Assembly (NCBI RefSeq): GCF_012926615.1
Contig: NZ_JABBNU010000008.1
Coordinates: 236,247 to 300,246, forward strand
DNA from: Marinigracilibium pacificum
GTDB lineage: Bacteria; Bacteroidota; Bacteroidia; Cytophagales; Cyclobacteriaceae
DNA length: 64,000 nt
Direction of reading: 5' to 3'
The notes beneath the pieces are model-generated. The model did not search any database and was not told the DNA's origin. It saw nothing but the letters and a program-made list of their open reading frames with translations. Positions 22,301 through 26,978 of this stretch are shown here, piece by piece. A program made the translations under genes and the position numbers. The stretch's first letter is position 1, and every line of letters starts with the position of its first letter.

Positions 22301-23352
22301 TTGGTGACCAGGGTGATGTGATAAAAGGACAAACTGCAATTGATATTTATGACTCCAAAACTGGCTGGCTAGGTGGTATTTCCCTAAACGAAGGTGGTCT
22401 GAAAGTTGGTAAAATGTATAAAGTCTATCTGAAAAATGGTGGTACAATCAAGTATAGCGGTACTCCGGTTAATCCTGAGTCAACAGCCATACAGCTTGAT
22501 GCCGGATGGAATTATACAGGGTACACTCCACAAGTTACAATGACCATACCTGAAGCACTGGCAGGTGTTAATCCAGCTACCGGAGACATGATAAAAAGCC
22601 AGAACAAGTTTGCGATGTACGATGCCTCTTTTGGATGGGTTGGTTCATTAAAAAATTTGAATGCTAATGAAGGATATATGATCTACAGCTCAAAAGTTGC
22701 ATCTTTCTACTATCCTGAAACCAGTTCATTATCTTCAGGAAGAATCCTGACTCAGGAAGATGAACAAATAAAACTTCCTGATGGAATTAAACTTGCTACT
22801 GCACATCAGTTTGCTGATAACATCTCTATCATTGCTGATATATCTGAAGAAATGAATATCAATGAAAATGATGTATTACTGGCACATTCAAATGGTGAAG
22901 TTCGTGGCTATGCAAAGCGACTGGATTTAGGAAATGGAAAATATGCCTTTTTCTTAACTGTCCATGGAAATACTGGTGACCAAATTACATTCTCTTTATA
23001 TAATGAAGAATCACAAACATTAACAGAAGCCACAAATCAACTTGATTATGTTGGCAATGCAATAGTAGGGGCAATTGATGAACCGTATCTGATTAATTTG
23101 GGTGAGGAAGTGATAAAAGAGACTTCAATTGCATATCCGAATCCATTCAAAAATGAATTGAATCTATCGCTTCAATGTGAAGACAGTTACCTGGAAATTT
23201 ATAATTCCCTTGGAGTAATTATCAAAACTCTTGAAGTAGCCGGATCAAAAGCAATTGTTAATTTAGAGACGGAAATACCAAATGGGACTTACCTTATTAA
23301 AGTGGTTAATTCATGTGGTATAGAAACACTTAAAGTGATTAAGGCTGATTAA
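13354..23352 (+). CDS. Giant modular secreted protein with LamG-like domains and T9SS sorting signal
   Basis: About 3332 residues from the ATG at 13354, chosen because a signal peptide follows at once (KALLLLSAGFLLSFLG, cut near VAQ). Concanavalin/LamG-like domains lie at about 36-240, 725-915, 2225-2430 and 2432-2630, each with AWIY/AWIK, W-HH and DGE/DGK motifs. Fibronectin-III-like segments lie at about 400-680 and a carboxypeptidase-D-like domain at about 1012-1100. An Ig-like domain near 2735-2830 precedes two copies of a domain shared with the next gene (about 2835-2950 and 3145-3250). The end (SIAYPNPFKNELNLS ... GTYLIKVVN) is a type A T9SS sorting domain. The middle (about 1110-1900) is unrecognised. 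Role is inferred as a surface-attached or released adhesive or carbohydrate-binding protein. No catalytic domain was identified. Confidence 0.85.
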   Translation: MLTKMKILSSINSKALLLLSAGFLLSFLGVAQPSRSGSIDLTGGGEEGRYILMNHQGSGQQMGIEGGSFTIEAWIYMTQNYAEDFNFFRLISGDKVLTVSYKGDGERNSNSAWSFETRGLPEKNGGGWYFTRGYKSGYTAPTFLNQWHHVAFSVDEGSTIKLYIDGERVIYSTLTHNGNALADLWPAAGDGKCEIGGASIHHGIKGTFYTGEVRVWDAQLSDATISEHYDKEVNKAHPNWNKLVRYYHGNESYGTDLNRKFQDRSPSGTRYDAVIHKTDVGVNINYSPIIKPPKLSSPVFNFNLTARQCETLGIPISWDNFRYSSLGYIDSDNRIWYRLTRLSDGKIITDGTSSNGYDNTVNKGDKQQYKLQAYWKIDGVEIFSDPLSSNFGSIKMQYDAPGNFIVSTDNCDKSIDLSWSATDGTPPNWTIQRANDAAFTQGVTTIKSDLEGNNTSYTLENQEIEVTRYYRVFASGKDDNGCTVSGVYSSVKEGRTSSIPAAPTEMSIVQNLANKSLEISWTAPEGSNADSWIIRRANFDGSNVVEFTTDLGTTSYIDTDLKLCQTYSYTIGAVNECAPDGNFATTDLTGNISTDLSDAIAFTEASKGYFGDAVQIEWGLNSNLSNIDRFRIYRSRADKNNFTLLKVLDNDLIYTDETAVGGVFYNYKVVGEAACEDKTIYTNEGINMGFVLPYGVANGHVEYDGGNAVENVTVNFEKQSTQSTGRSLAFDGNSYVETNSTITELGTASFTMEAWIKTTCTDCGIINKSNGDYAWEMGEKVMYIDGNGYLSFVGHSSNYIITNTIVNDNEWHHVAIGWDNETKTAKAFVDGESVQLTTNSYRGMYSDASYTFQLGRPNGLTNEAKNFFTGYIDEIRVWNALRSDIQIANNYNRYINSGNENLTAYWRCDEGIGNNIFDASKTEDEFNKHDGTFIGNIAFSTIKPSSDLLGIRGITNQFGDYTVDYIPYSSGGEIFKVTPALGQHAFEPSSRTVFIGDGAKTQNGLDFTDISAFQVSGKVTYENSQVPVEGVAILIDGIHAVGSDNQPVRTDSEGNYTIQVPIGYHFLSTEKDGHTFSEGYFPQLNQYGDVENYEFTEDLTINFVDNTKIKLAGRIVGGTYEGDKKIGFDLSLNNVGVADVTLRLQSEGYDLDITNDDIYDVISVTTDPYSGEYEIELIPEKWIVEKAGNDRYFINSSDIPVLDLSNSLDEIVLEDSTNSTFVNGTLIYDVETYSYHHKQNFIIRQTPSLHVYDSQGEEFDGDSEIIYTSQQTGDRDTLNLENAGFNFPVFTQAKDYEMKIYVYEKYENPDYPDGPIVDLVPVKDAEISVTDNLGINPTGTSGKTIYDGSFSYIFKAGVPSLSENGEYSYTKTLQVNASIGNENVVWPETDIFRGYILGGLPQEGSDFVTYGPEVVEMVLRDPPGSNSYAFIEKGSTFSRSELWEMNVNSNIGLNNTWHNGMYFGVGGGLAGPIVQADLVVDSELGMEIERKFNDTGEYTETWTFNERIETSSDPEDVGSDADIYIGKAHNAYITKTKSLALIERTYCEEFGLDYLDTGNDIVLGIIDGYAIDEGNTATYFAYSQRHIVEELIPELLVLRDELFKSGKYESHLPWGHQFYGVSNDNNTEAFQQFKLDTLAANPAIDTTQISYTFNSTGANDEIDSVAFLNEQLRQWINAIALNEAEKVEAATTKNISIDGSGGAISEQITETHSSQYNWKAARTLNFAWNAKFGAITNGKGFTLRNIFDLGVNITNGGSGEKEHNVTFGYVIDERDEGDYYSIDVKNTQGIEILNKSKFSDFIPSKKDFIETQAIKTGIGIGATAVKSIGTKLAYKYTMRTHSFIATAAFAVDAAVFIYELSDASYNLFNTYDKQDNVGLNNNISGFSISSPIFSVRGGQSRCPYEGGEETSFYVENNEPIKLHTATLLRENPKIDAEPAVRKSVPENEKAVFTLKLQNESESNSDIWYEITVDEASNPDGAIILIDGLTAERSYLVPAWETVTKTLTIQRGASGVLDYDSIAVILHSACQFDPMTSQADIADTVYLSAHFQPACSNVELEGLADNWVVNYEDDNQVAITLKGYDINHPALEKIDFQYKSLSGNPIAVKSYFMDSLSSDYTNYGDQAELIDNRSEVSFIWDISELTDRTYQIRARATCTDGSVTETDYLTGVIDRVTPVPFGTPQPSDGILNPADDISIRFNEEIESGLVKDHNISVRSILNGSDVSHATSVSFNGVNEKAKIPAITLNNKSFTLEYWLKRDAGSSGIVFTKGSGADLLEIAFSSDETISIKMGLQTFDVNPAAYYSSVTPVNAWHHWGLAYNKETHELIFFMDDQLLTLQNNILFSANDVENAYLASDVSGVNPLKCQIHEVRLWNKALPVSESVEYMNQTLSGNENHLYGYWPMDEGDGVIALDKTAGRNMTFNASWNLFPGSDAFKFNGSNQYLTLDGNNIVITNETDYTIEFWFMMSTPNSVQTIFSSGKGDLTDTLYNTEFAMSINALPSGQINVVSNGNTFVATKANYFDNHWHHFALVVDRDATTKSYIDGKLQISNSNPGIAGLAGSQLWLGARGAKTSSSTVAIDQYYKGNIDEFRIWNSARPVKYINNYKNTKLTGSESGLIAYLPFETYEEVMGTIVRSTTLSDEATPLFLTQAGPAIANGGETYTEGASIKDSRPVQDIPFDFVVNDDEIVITPLVDDYKIEGQTLEISVSDIRDLNGNKQLSTASWTAYVQQNELVWQENTIEVSQNEGSSTTFSVTIANLGGISMDYDLENMPAWLSTNESTGTVPANSTKTLVFEVNAGLNVGYYERSINLSTFQDFNEQLTITVKVVTPAPDWNIDIENHEYSMNVFGKLIIDNVVSIDENDIVAAYVGDEIRGLASPEYIETLDEYLLFMTVYSNVSSNEKIQFKVWDASNARIHEDVTPDISFIANKIVGTTANPQEIIASEAISTSVDIKSGWNWISFNLESDDLKLVNNIFGSVGDQGDVIKGQTAIDIYDSKTGWLGGISLNEGGLKVGKMYKVYLKNGGTIKYSGTPVNPESTAIQLDAGWNYTGYTPQVTMTIPEALAGVNPATGDMIKSQNKFAMYDASFGWVGSLKNLNANEGYMIYSSKVASFYYPETSSLSSGRILTQEDEQIKLPDGIKLATAHQFADNISIIADISEEMNINENDVLLAHSNGEVRGYAKRLDLGNGKYAFFLTVHGNTGDQITFSLYNEESQTLTEATNQLDYVGNAIVGAIDEPYLINLGEEVIKETSIAYPNPFKNELNLSLQCEDSYLEIYNSLGVIIKTLEVAGSKAIVNLETEIPNGTYLIKVVNSCGIETLKVIKAD

Positions 23353-23360
23353 ATTTTTTA

Positions 23361-23405
23361 CCTGGCAGGTTTACACGATTGCTATAAATCCTGCCAGGAT
23401 TTTTA
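23361..23405 (+). terminator. Hairpin terminator after the giant gene
   Basis: CCTGGCAGG at 23361-23369 pairs perfectly with CCTGCCAGG at 23390-23398 across a 20-base loop, followed by ATTTTTACTT. It lies between the giant gene and its companion, so the companion may depend on read-through or on its own unrecognised promoter. Confidence 0.7.
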
Positions 23406-23417
23406 CTTCTATAAATT

Positions 23418-24341
23418 ATGAAATACATTTTTGCATATTTATTAATAACCTGTTGCTTTGGAGCGTTTGCTCAAACTCCTGAATGGCAGATAAACCCAAA
23501 TGACTTTGAATACTCAATGACATTTACAGGTATTGCAACTATAAACCAGGAGGAAAATACTAACACAGGTAGCAAAGTCGCAGCATGGGTAGGAAATGAA
23601 TTACGTGGAACTGCCGACCCAATTTATGTTGAGGCTACAGGTAGATATTATTATCAATTGCTTGTCTATGCAAACACAATTGGAGAAACAGTTACTTTCA
23701 GTTTCTATAATGCAGATAATAACCAGATTATCGAATTAAGTAACATAGAAGCTTTTGTTCCGGATAATAACTCAGGTAGTTTTAGTAATCCATATGCCTT
23801 CAGAAACTGGGAAAACACAACATTCAATTCCTTTTCTTTTGTTGGTTTCAATTCAGAAGCAGATATAAACCCTACGACAAACACCATTACCATAACATTG
23901 CCAGACAATACTGATAAAACAAATCTGGTGGCTCAATATCAATTTGATCATGCCACATCTGTCCAGGTTGACGGACTGGAACAAGAAACAGGGGTCACAG
24001 CTAATGACTTTACAGGGCAAGTAAAATACGTGGTAAATACTGGCAGTAACATTTACACCTGGACAGTTATTGTTTATGTTGAAAACTCAACATACTTAGG
24101 TGTTGACAATGAATTTAATGAGGAATATACAGTATACCCCAATCCTGCCAAAGAAATACTTAATATCAAATCTGCTGATAAAATAAAAGAGTTTGAAATA
24201 CTCAATGCATCGGGCAACGTGGTTTTGAAAGGTAATGAGTCTTCAAGCATTGAAGTAGGCAGCTTGTCTCCAGGAGCTTATTTGATCAGGATTCATTCGG
24301 ACAACAATATTCCGGTTACTATGAAATGGCTTAAATATTAA
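23418..24341 (+). CDS. Secreted protein with T9SS C-terminal sorting domain; companion of the giant gene
   Basis: A 307-residue protein with a signal peptide (cut near GAFAQ|TPEW, residue 19). Residues about 20-120 (FEYSMTFTGIATI ... VAAWVGNELRGTADPIYVE) are clearly related to two segments of the giant protein at 13354-23352. Residues about 125-225 read as an Ig-like beta domain, and 230-307 (EYTVYPNPAKEILNI ... GAYLIRIHSD) is a type A T9SS sorting domain. Both neighbours should therefore leave the cell by the same secretion system. The molecular function is unknown. A joint surface structure is suggested only by shared domains and adjacency. Confidence 0.85.
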   Translation: MKYIFAYLLITCCFGAFAQTPEWQINPNDFEYSMTFTGIATINQEENTNTGSKVAAWVGNELRGTADPIYVEATGRYYYQLLVYANTIGETVTFSFYNADNNQIIELSNIEAFVPDNNSGSFSNPYAFRNWENTTFNSFSFVGFNSEADINPTTNTITITLPDNTDKTNLVAQYQFDHATSVQVDGLEQETGVTANDFTGQVKYVVNTGSNIYTWTVIVYVENSTYLGVDNEFNEEYTVYPNPAKEILNIKSADKIKEFEILNASGNVVLKGNESSSIEVGSLSPGAYLIRIHSDNNIPVTMKWLKY

Positions 24342-24383
24342 AAAGCTTTAAAGTTTACAGAATTACAAAACTTATGTTGAATA

Positions 24384-24425
24384 GCAGAAAGGGCAGGATT
24401 AATTTCTGTCCTTTCTGCTTTTTAT
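24384..24425. terminator. Terminator between convergent genes
   Basis: GCAGAAAGGGCAG at 24384-24396 pairs with CTGTCCTTTCTGC at 24406-24418 (13 pairs, one G-U), followed by TTTTTATATTTT on the + strand. It serves the T9SS companion gene and possibly the minus-strand barrel gene. Confidence 0.8.
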
Positions 24426-24436
24426 ATTTTCATTTT

Positions 24437-24985
24437 CTAGTTTCTTCCGCCACCGATTACAACTCCAGCTCTAATAGCAAAGTAGTCCTGGTTTCTGCTT
24501 TCTTCTCCTAAAATAATATTATATTCGGCAGTAAATCTAAAGTGTTTCACTTGAAAACCACCTCTTGGAGCAAAGCCGAAATGTTTTCCTAAATAATAAC
24601 TATCAAAACCCAGATCATTATTCTCGGTAAATTCAGTTATATTATAAACGCCAGCACCAAACCCTGCAAATGGACGAAATGTATTGGTATTGAAAAAATA
24701 TTTTCCATTTAACGACCATGATCCCATACGTGCTCCTTGAGTATAAAGCTCATCGTCAAATCCAATTAAAACAATCCCATCATATTTAATAGATGCTTCA
24801 ATCTGGTCTGTTATTTTATATGCTGGTTCAATTCCAAAAAGAAAACCGAACCTCGAACCAAAATCATTATCAAAGGATAGGTTAGCACCAAGATCAACCC
24901 CCACACTAAATGGTTTAAATTCTTGTGCACTTGCTGCTACGTTGATAAATACCAAAGCTACTAATGATAGTAAAAACTCTCTCAT
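24437..24985 (-). CDS. Small outer-membrane beta-barrel protein (paralog A)
   Basis: The start is set at 24985 (MREFLLSLVALVFINVAASA), the Met beginning a clean signal peptide cut before QEFKPFSVGVDLG. The 182-residue protein alternates polar and hydrophobic residues, has many Gly and aromatics, and ends in AGVVIGGGRN, as in eight-stranded OmpX/OprF-type barrels (outer membrane protein beta-barrel family). It is a paralog of the gene at 26087-26638: the signal peptide and first strand are nearly identical and the ends are similar. The two copies flank ssrA in the same orientation. Substrate or partner unknown. Confidence 0.78.
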   Translation of the reverse strand: MREFLLSLVALVFINVAASAQEFKPFSVGVDLGANLSFDNDFGSRFGFLFGIEPAYKITDQIEASIKYDGIVLIGFDDELYTQGARMGSWSLNGKYFFNTNTFRPFAGFGAGVYNITEFTENNDLGFDSYYLGKHFGFAPRGGFQVKHFRFTAEYNIILGEESRNQDYFAIRAGVVIGGGRN

Positions 24986-25107
24986 AAATAAATTAAAAAT
25001 ACAGGTTGAAAATTTTAAAAATTGTGTTGCAATAATAGTTGAATAAATAATTGCCAACAATAGTAATTTGACTAATAATACATCGAATTACATATAAACC
25101 ATAATTA

Positions 25108-25134
25108 CAAAAATAGTGCCGGACGGGTGGCCAA
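25108..25134 (-). promoter_or_regulatory. Possible promoter of barrel paralog A, at the edge of array unit 1
   Basis: Minus-strand TATTTTTG (25115-25108) matches TAnnTTTG fully. TTG at 25134-25132 precedes it with a 16-base spacer, slightly short. The TTG exists only in unit 1 (CCAAG on the + strand; units 2 and 3 have CCGAG). The 5' leader would be about 115 bases. Confidence 0.4.
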
Positions 25135-25200
25135 GCGTTAAAAAACACTCCTGTGAAGTGTTTTAGCGAGGAGCAGGAATGCGGGTGGAATCCCTCCGGC
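25118..25200 (+). other. tRNA-like 83-nt module, copy 1
   Basis: Outer stem GCCGGA/TCCGGC (6 pairs). A long central hairpin (GCGTTAAAA..CACT with AGTGTTTTAGCG) closes on the 7-base loop CCTGTGA, followed by a small GCA/TGC hairpin and a GGG/CCC arm. The start GGGTGGCC resembles the 5' side of type II tRNAs, and the end GAATCCCTCCGGC equals that of the ssrA T-arm and acceptor. A real D-stem, TTCGA loop and CCA are missing, so this is not a standard tRNA. The expressed strand is unknown. Confidence 0.6.
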
Positions 25201-25207
25201 AAGACAT

Positions 25208-25238
25208 AAAAAAACAGCTACCAAATTAATAGTAGCTG
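25208..25238 (-). terminator. Duplicated ssrA-type terminator, array unit 1
   Basis: Minus strand: CAGCTAC and GTAGCTG around a 10-base loop, followed by seven T. It is identical in stem to the terminator after ssrA. Confidence 0.75.
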
Positions 25239-25269
25239 CTTTTGCTCTTTTGAGAGTTCATTTTGTGGA

Positions 25270-25352
25270 GCCGGAAGGGTGACCGAGTATTATAAAACAC
25301 TCCTGTGAAGTGTTTTAGCGAGGGGCAAGGCTGCGGGAAGCATCCCTCCGGC
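25270..25352 (+). other. tRNA-like 83-nt module, copy 2 (diverged)
   Basis: Same length and outline as copies 1 and 3, with many substitutions. The central hairpin TAAAACACT/AGTGTTTTA is a perfect 9-bp stem on loop CCTGTGA. The variable hairpin keeps GCA/TGC with a different loop (AGGC instead of GGAA). The last arm is GGGA-AGCA-TCCC instead of GGG-TGGAAT-CCC. Changes fall mainly in loops while stems survive, which is compatible with selection on RNA folding, although one diverged copy is weak evidence. Confidence 0.6.
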
Positions 25353-25358
25353 CATACA

Positions 25359-25393
25359 TAAAAAAAAGCAGCTACCAAATTAATGATAGCTGC
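25359..25393 (-). terminator. Duplicated ssrA-type terminator, array unit 2
   Basis: Minus strand: GCAGCTA and TAGCTGC around a 12-base loop, then a run of seven to eight T. The paired change relative to units 1 and 3 keeps the stem. Confidence 0.75.
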
Positions 25394-25423
25394 CTATGCT
25401 CTTTTGAGAGTTCATTCTGTGGA

Positions 25424-25506
25424 GCCGGACGGGTGGCCGAGCGTTAAAATACACTCCTGTGAAGTGTTTTAGCGAGGAGCAGGAATGCGGGTGGAATCCC
25501 TCCGGC
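25424..25506 (+). other. tRNA-like 83-nt module, copy 3
   Basis: Differs from copy 1 at only two positions (CCGAG for CCAAG, TACACT for AACACT). Same fold: outer stem GCCGGA/TCCGGC, long hairpin on CCTGTGA, GCA/TGC mini-hairpin and GGG/CCC arm. It is followed by AAGACATAAA and not by CCA. The near identity of copies 1 and 3 around a diverged copy 2 suggests recent duplication or gene conversion. Confidence 0.6.
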
Positions 25507-25513
25507 AAGACAT

Positions 25514-25544
25514 AAAAAAACAGCTACCAAATTAATAGTAGCTG
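25514..25544 (-). terminator. Terminator of ssrA
   Basis: Minus strand: CAGCTAC, 10-base loop, GTAGCTG, then seven T. It lies 28 bases beyond the mature 3' end of tmRNA. Confidence 0.85.
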
Positions 25545-25571
25545 CTTCTGCTCTTTTGAGAGTTCATTCTG

Positions 25572-25980
25572 TGGAGCCGGAGGGATTCGAACCCTCGTCC
25601 GGATAAGCGACTCATTGCACCGTCTACATGCGTAGTTACCTGTCAGGTTTTCGACTGCATACTGGAAAGGTAACGTTCCTATCTACAGCTTATCTGCTAA
25701 AGTTTCGCAATCACTTAGCAGCATCGTGACGCTAGTCTTGCCTGATCGTCACCCCGGTTCAGCACCGACAAAACAAGGCACTGTGGGATGTGGCTCGGGA
25801 GTCGATGTTTACCGTCGACTCAACCGCAAAGTCCATTCCGCTTCAAAGAAGTCAGAAATTAGGCAGCCATGGCGTAGTTATTCTCGCCAATTATAGTTTG
25901 AGTGAATTGCTTACGGATGTACACTCTTCACCCGGCACGCAAGTACATGACCCATCATACCGTCAAAACCGGTCGGCCCC
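25572..25980 (-). ncRNA. ssrA: Transfer-messenger RNA (tmRNA)
   Basis: About 409 nt. The 5' end GGGGCCG pairs with CGGCTCC near the 3' end to make the seven-base acceptor stem, leaving A at 25572 as discriminator; CCA is not encoded. The T-arm is GAGGG-TTCGAAT-CCCTC, and the 5' D-like part reads ACCGGTTTTGACGG. The resume codon GGC at 25888-25886 opens the tag frame, which reads GENNYAMAA and stops with TAA at 25861-25859; this matches the Bacteroidota type of degradation tag. The molecule rescues stalled ribosomes with SmpB. No clear promoter was found between it and the upstream barrel gene. Confidence 0.96.
25859..25888 (-). other. tmRNA proteolysis-tag reading frame
   Basis: Codons from GGC at 25888 down to TAA at 25859 encode GENNYAMAA. 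The C-terminal MAA replaces the commoner LAA. The tag directs rescued peptides to ClpXP-type proteases. Confidence 0.93.
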
Positions 25981-26032
25981 ATTCGTTTATGGAGCTTCCT
26001 CGTATGAATACGAAAAATGAAATTCGAAGTTA

Positions 26033-26062
26033 CAAAAAAAGGGCAGGAATAAAGTCCTGCCC
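26033..26062 (-). terminator. Terminator of barrel paralog B
   Basis: Minus strand: GGGCAGGA at 26062-26055 pairs with TCCTGCCC at 26048-26041 on a 6-base loop, then seven T. It separates the barrel gene from ssrA. Confidence 0.85.
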
Positions 26063-26086
26063 TCTAAATATTATTTAGAATGGAAA

Positions 26087-26638
26087 TTAGAATCTTCCAC
26101 CACCGATTACTGCACCAAATTTAATTGATAAGTAGTTTTGGCTACCTAACTGCTCTTCAACACCTAAAACAGCATTATATTCAGCAGCTAATCTGATATG
26201 CTTGAACTGGAAACCAACTTTAGGAGCGAAACCAAATTTTGTTCCACCTACTTCAAAAGTTTCAAAGTTCTCATCAATAGCAGTTGTTGAAGCTATGTTG
26301 AAGATACCTAAGCCAAGACCAGCGAAAGGACGGAAATCATTAGTGTTCAAGAAATATCTACCACCAATTAACCAAGATCCAATAGCTGAAGCATCAACTT
26401 CAGTTCCATCTTCAGAAACACCTGCTAAAACAGCTCCTTCATATCTTAATGAAGCCTCAAGTTGATCGTTGAATTTCCAAGCTGGCTCAACAGCGAAAAT
26501 GATACCACCATTTAACTTGTCTCCAGTTGGGATTCCATAACCTAAATCAACACCTACACTAAAAGGCTTGAATTCTTGAGCGTTTGCTGCTACGTTGATA
26601 AATACCAATGCTGCGATAGCGAATAATAACTTTTTCAT
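26087..26638 (-). CDS. Small outer-membrane beta-barrel protein (paralog B)
   Basis: The start at 26638 (MKKLLFAIAALVFINVAANA) begins a clean signal peptide; a longer in-frame form adds an unlikely N-terminus. The 183-residue protein begins QEFKPFSVGVDLGYG after cleavage and ends FGAVIGGGRF, with the terminal aromatic typical of beta-barrels. Strand patterns such as KFGFAPKVGFQFKHIRLAAEYN recur in paralog A at 24437-24985. The promoter at 26683-26713 lies close upstream. The family contains small outer-membrane barrels of mostly unknown function; no ligand can be inferred. Confidence 0.8.
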   Translation of the reverse strand: MKKLLFAIAALVFINVAANAQEFKPFSVGVDLGYGIPTGDKLNGGIIFAVEPAWKFNDQLEASLRYEGAVLAGVSEDGTEVDASAIGSWLIGGRYFLNTNDFRPFAGLGLGIFNIASTTAIDENFETFEVGGTKFGFAPKVGFQFKHIRLAAEYNAVLGVEEQLGSQNYLSIKFGAVIGGGRF

Positions 26639-26682
26639 AGTTCTGTAATTAAAAAATTTAGTTGAAATATTCAATTCGGGGA

Positions 26683-26713
26683 CAATGATAGCGCAATATA
26701 ATTTTATTAACAA
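26683..26713 (-). promoter_or_regulatory. Promoter of barrel paralog B
   Basis: Minus strand: TTG at 26713-26711, 20-base spacer, TATCATTG at 26690-26683 (7 of 8 to TAnnTTTG). The leader would be about 40 bases. Confidence 0.55.
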
Positions 26714-26978
26714 TAGCTCTTTTATTATTACAATTTTTGAAAAACACTCTGTCGAATATGCTAATCACTGACTTCCAAATACTTACAAGTGTTAGGATGA
26801 ATCTAGTTATTTAAACATTCTTCAAAAATTACTATCCATCGTATAATTACTCTAAATAAATAAGTCATTAGGCTCATATCATCACACAAACACATACAAG
26901 CTTTCATTACTATTTATAATGTAAGAAGAAAATCAATTTTTACTCTTTCAATTAATCAGAACTTTTTATCTTGCAGCG
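26714..26978. other. AT-rich intergenic region between barrel paralog B and dnaX
   Basis: No gene, repeat or clear hairpin seen. A weak -7-like TATCTTGC just before the dnaX start lacks a convincing -33 element. The divergent promoters for dnaX and the barrel gene must lie here. Confidence 0.35.

Larger units (their letters stand above)
25118..25571. repeat. Tandem array of three ~152-bp units abutting the 3' end of ssrA
   Basis: Units start at 25118, 25270 and 25424, and ssrA's own GCCGG begins at 25576, so the periods are 152, 154 and 152. Each unit holds an 83-base module bounded by GCCGGA and TCCGGC, plus a linker of about 70 bases. The linker has an ssrA-type terminator hairpin and the conserved stretch GAGAGTTCATT(C/T)TGTGGA. 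The same linker follows ssrA itself, so the unit includes a duplicate of the ssrA 3' flank and the acceptor end. No ORF or mobility gene is present. The origin could be unequal crossing-over or repeated insertion at the ssrA 3' end. Confidence 0.88.

Noticed and set aside
25118..25506. Three serine-type tRNA genes on the + strand
   Set aside because: The D-stem partner, the TTCGA T-loop, U33 in the loop and any CCA are absent, and the central stem is too long. I describe the copies as tRNA-like modules only.
25790..26020. A 76-residue ORF on the + strand
   Set aside because: It lies antisense to the 5' half of ssrA and its composition reflects the structured RNA.
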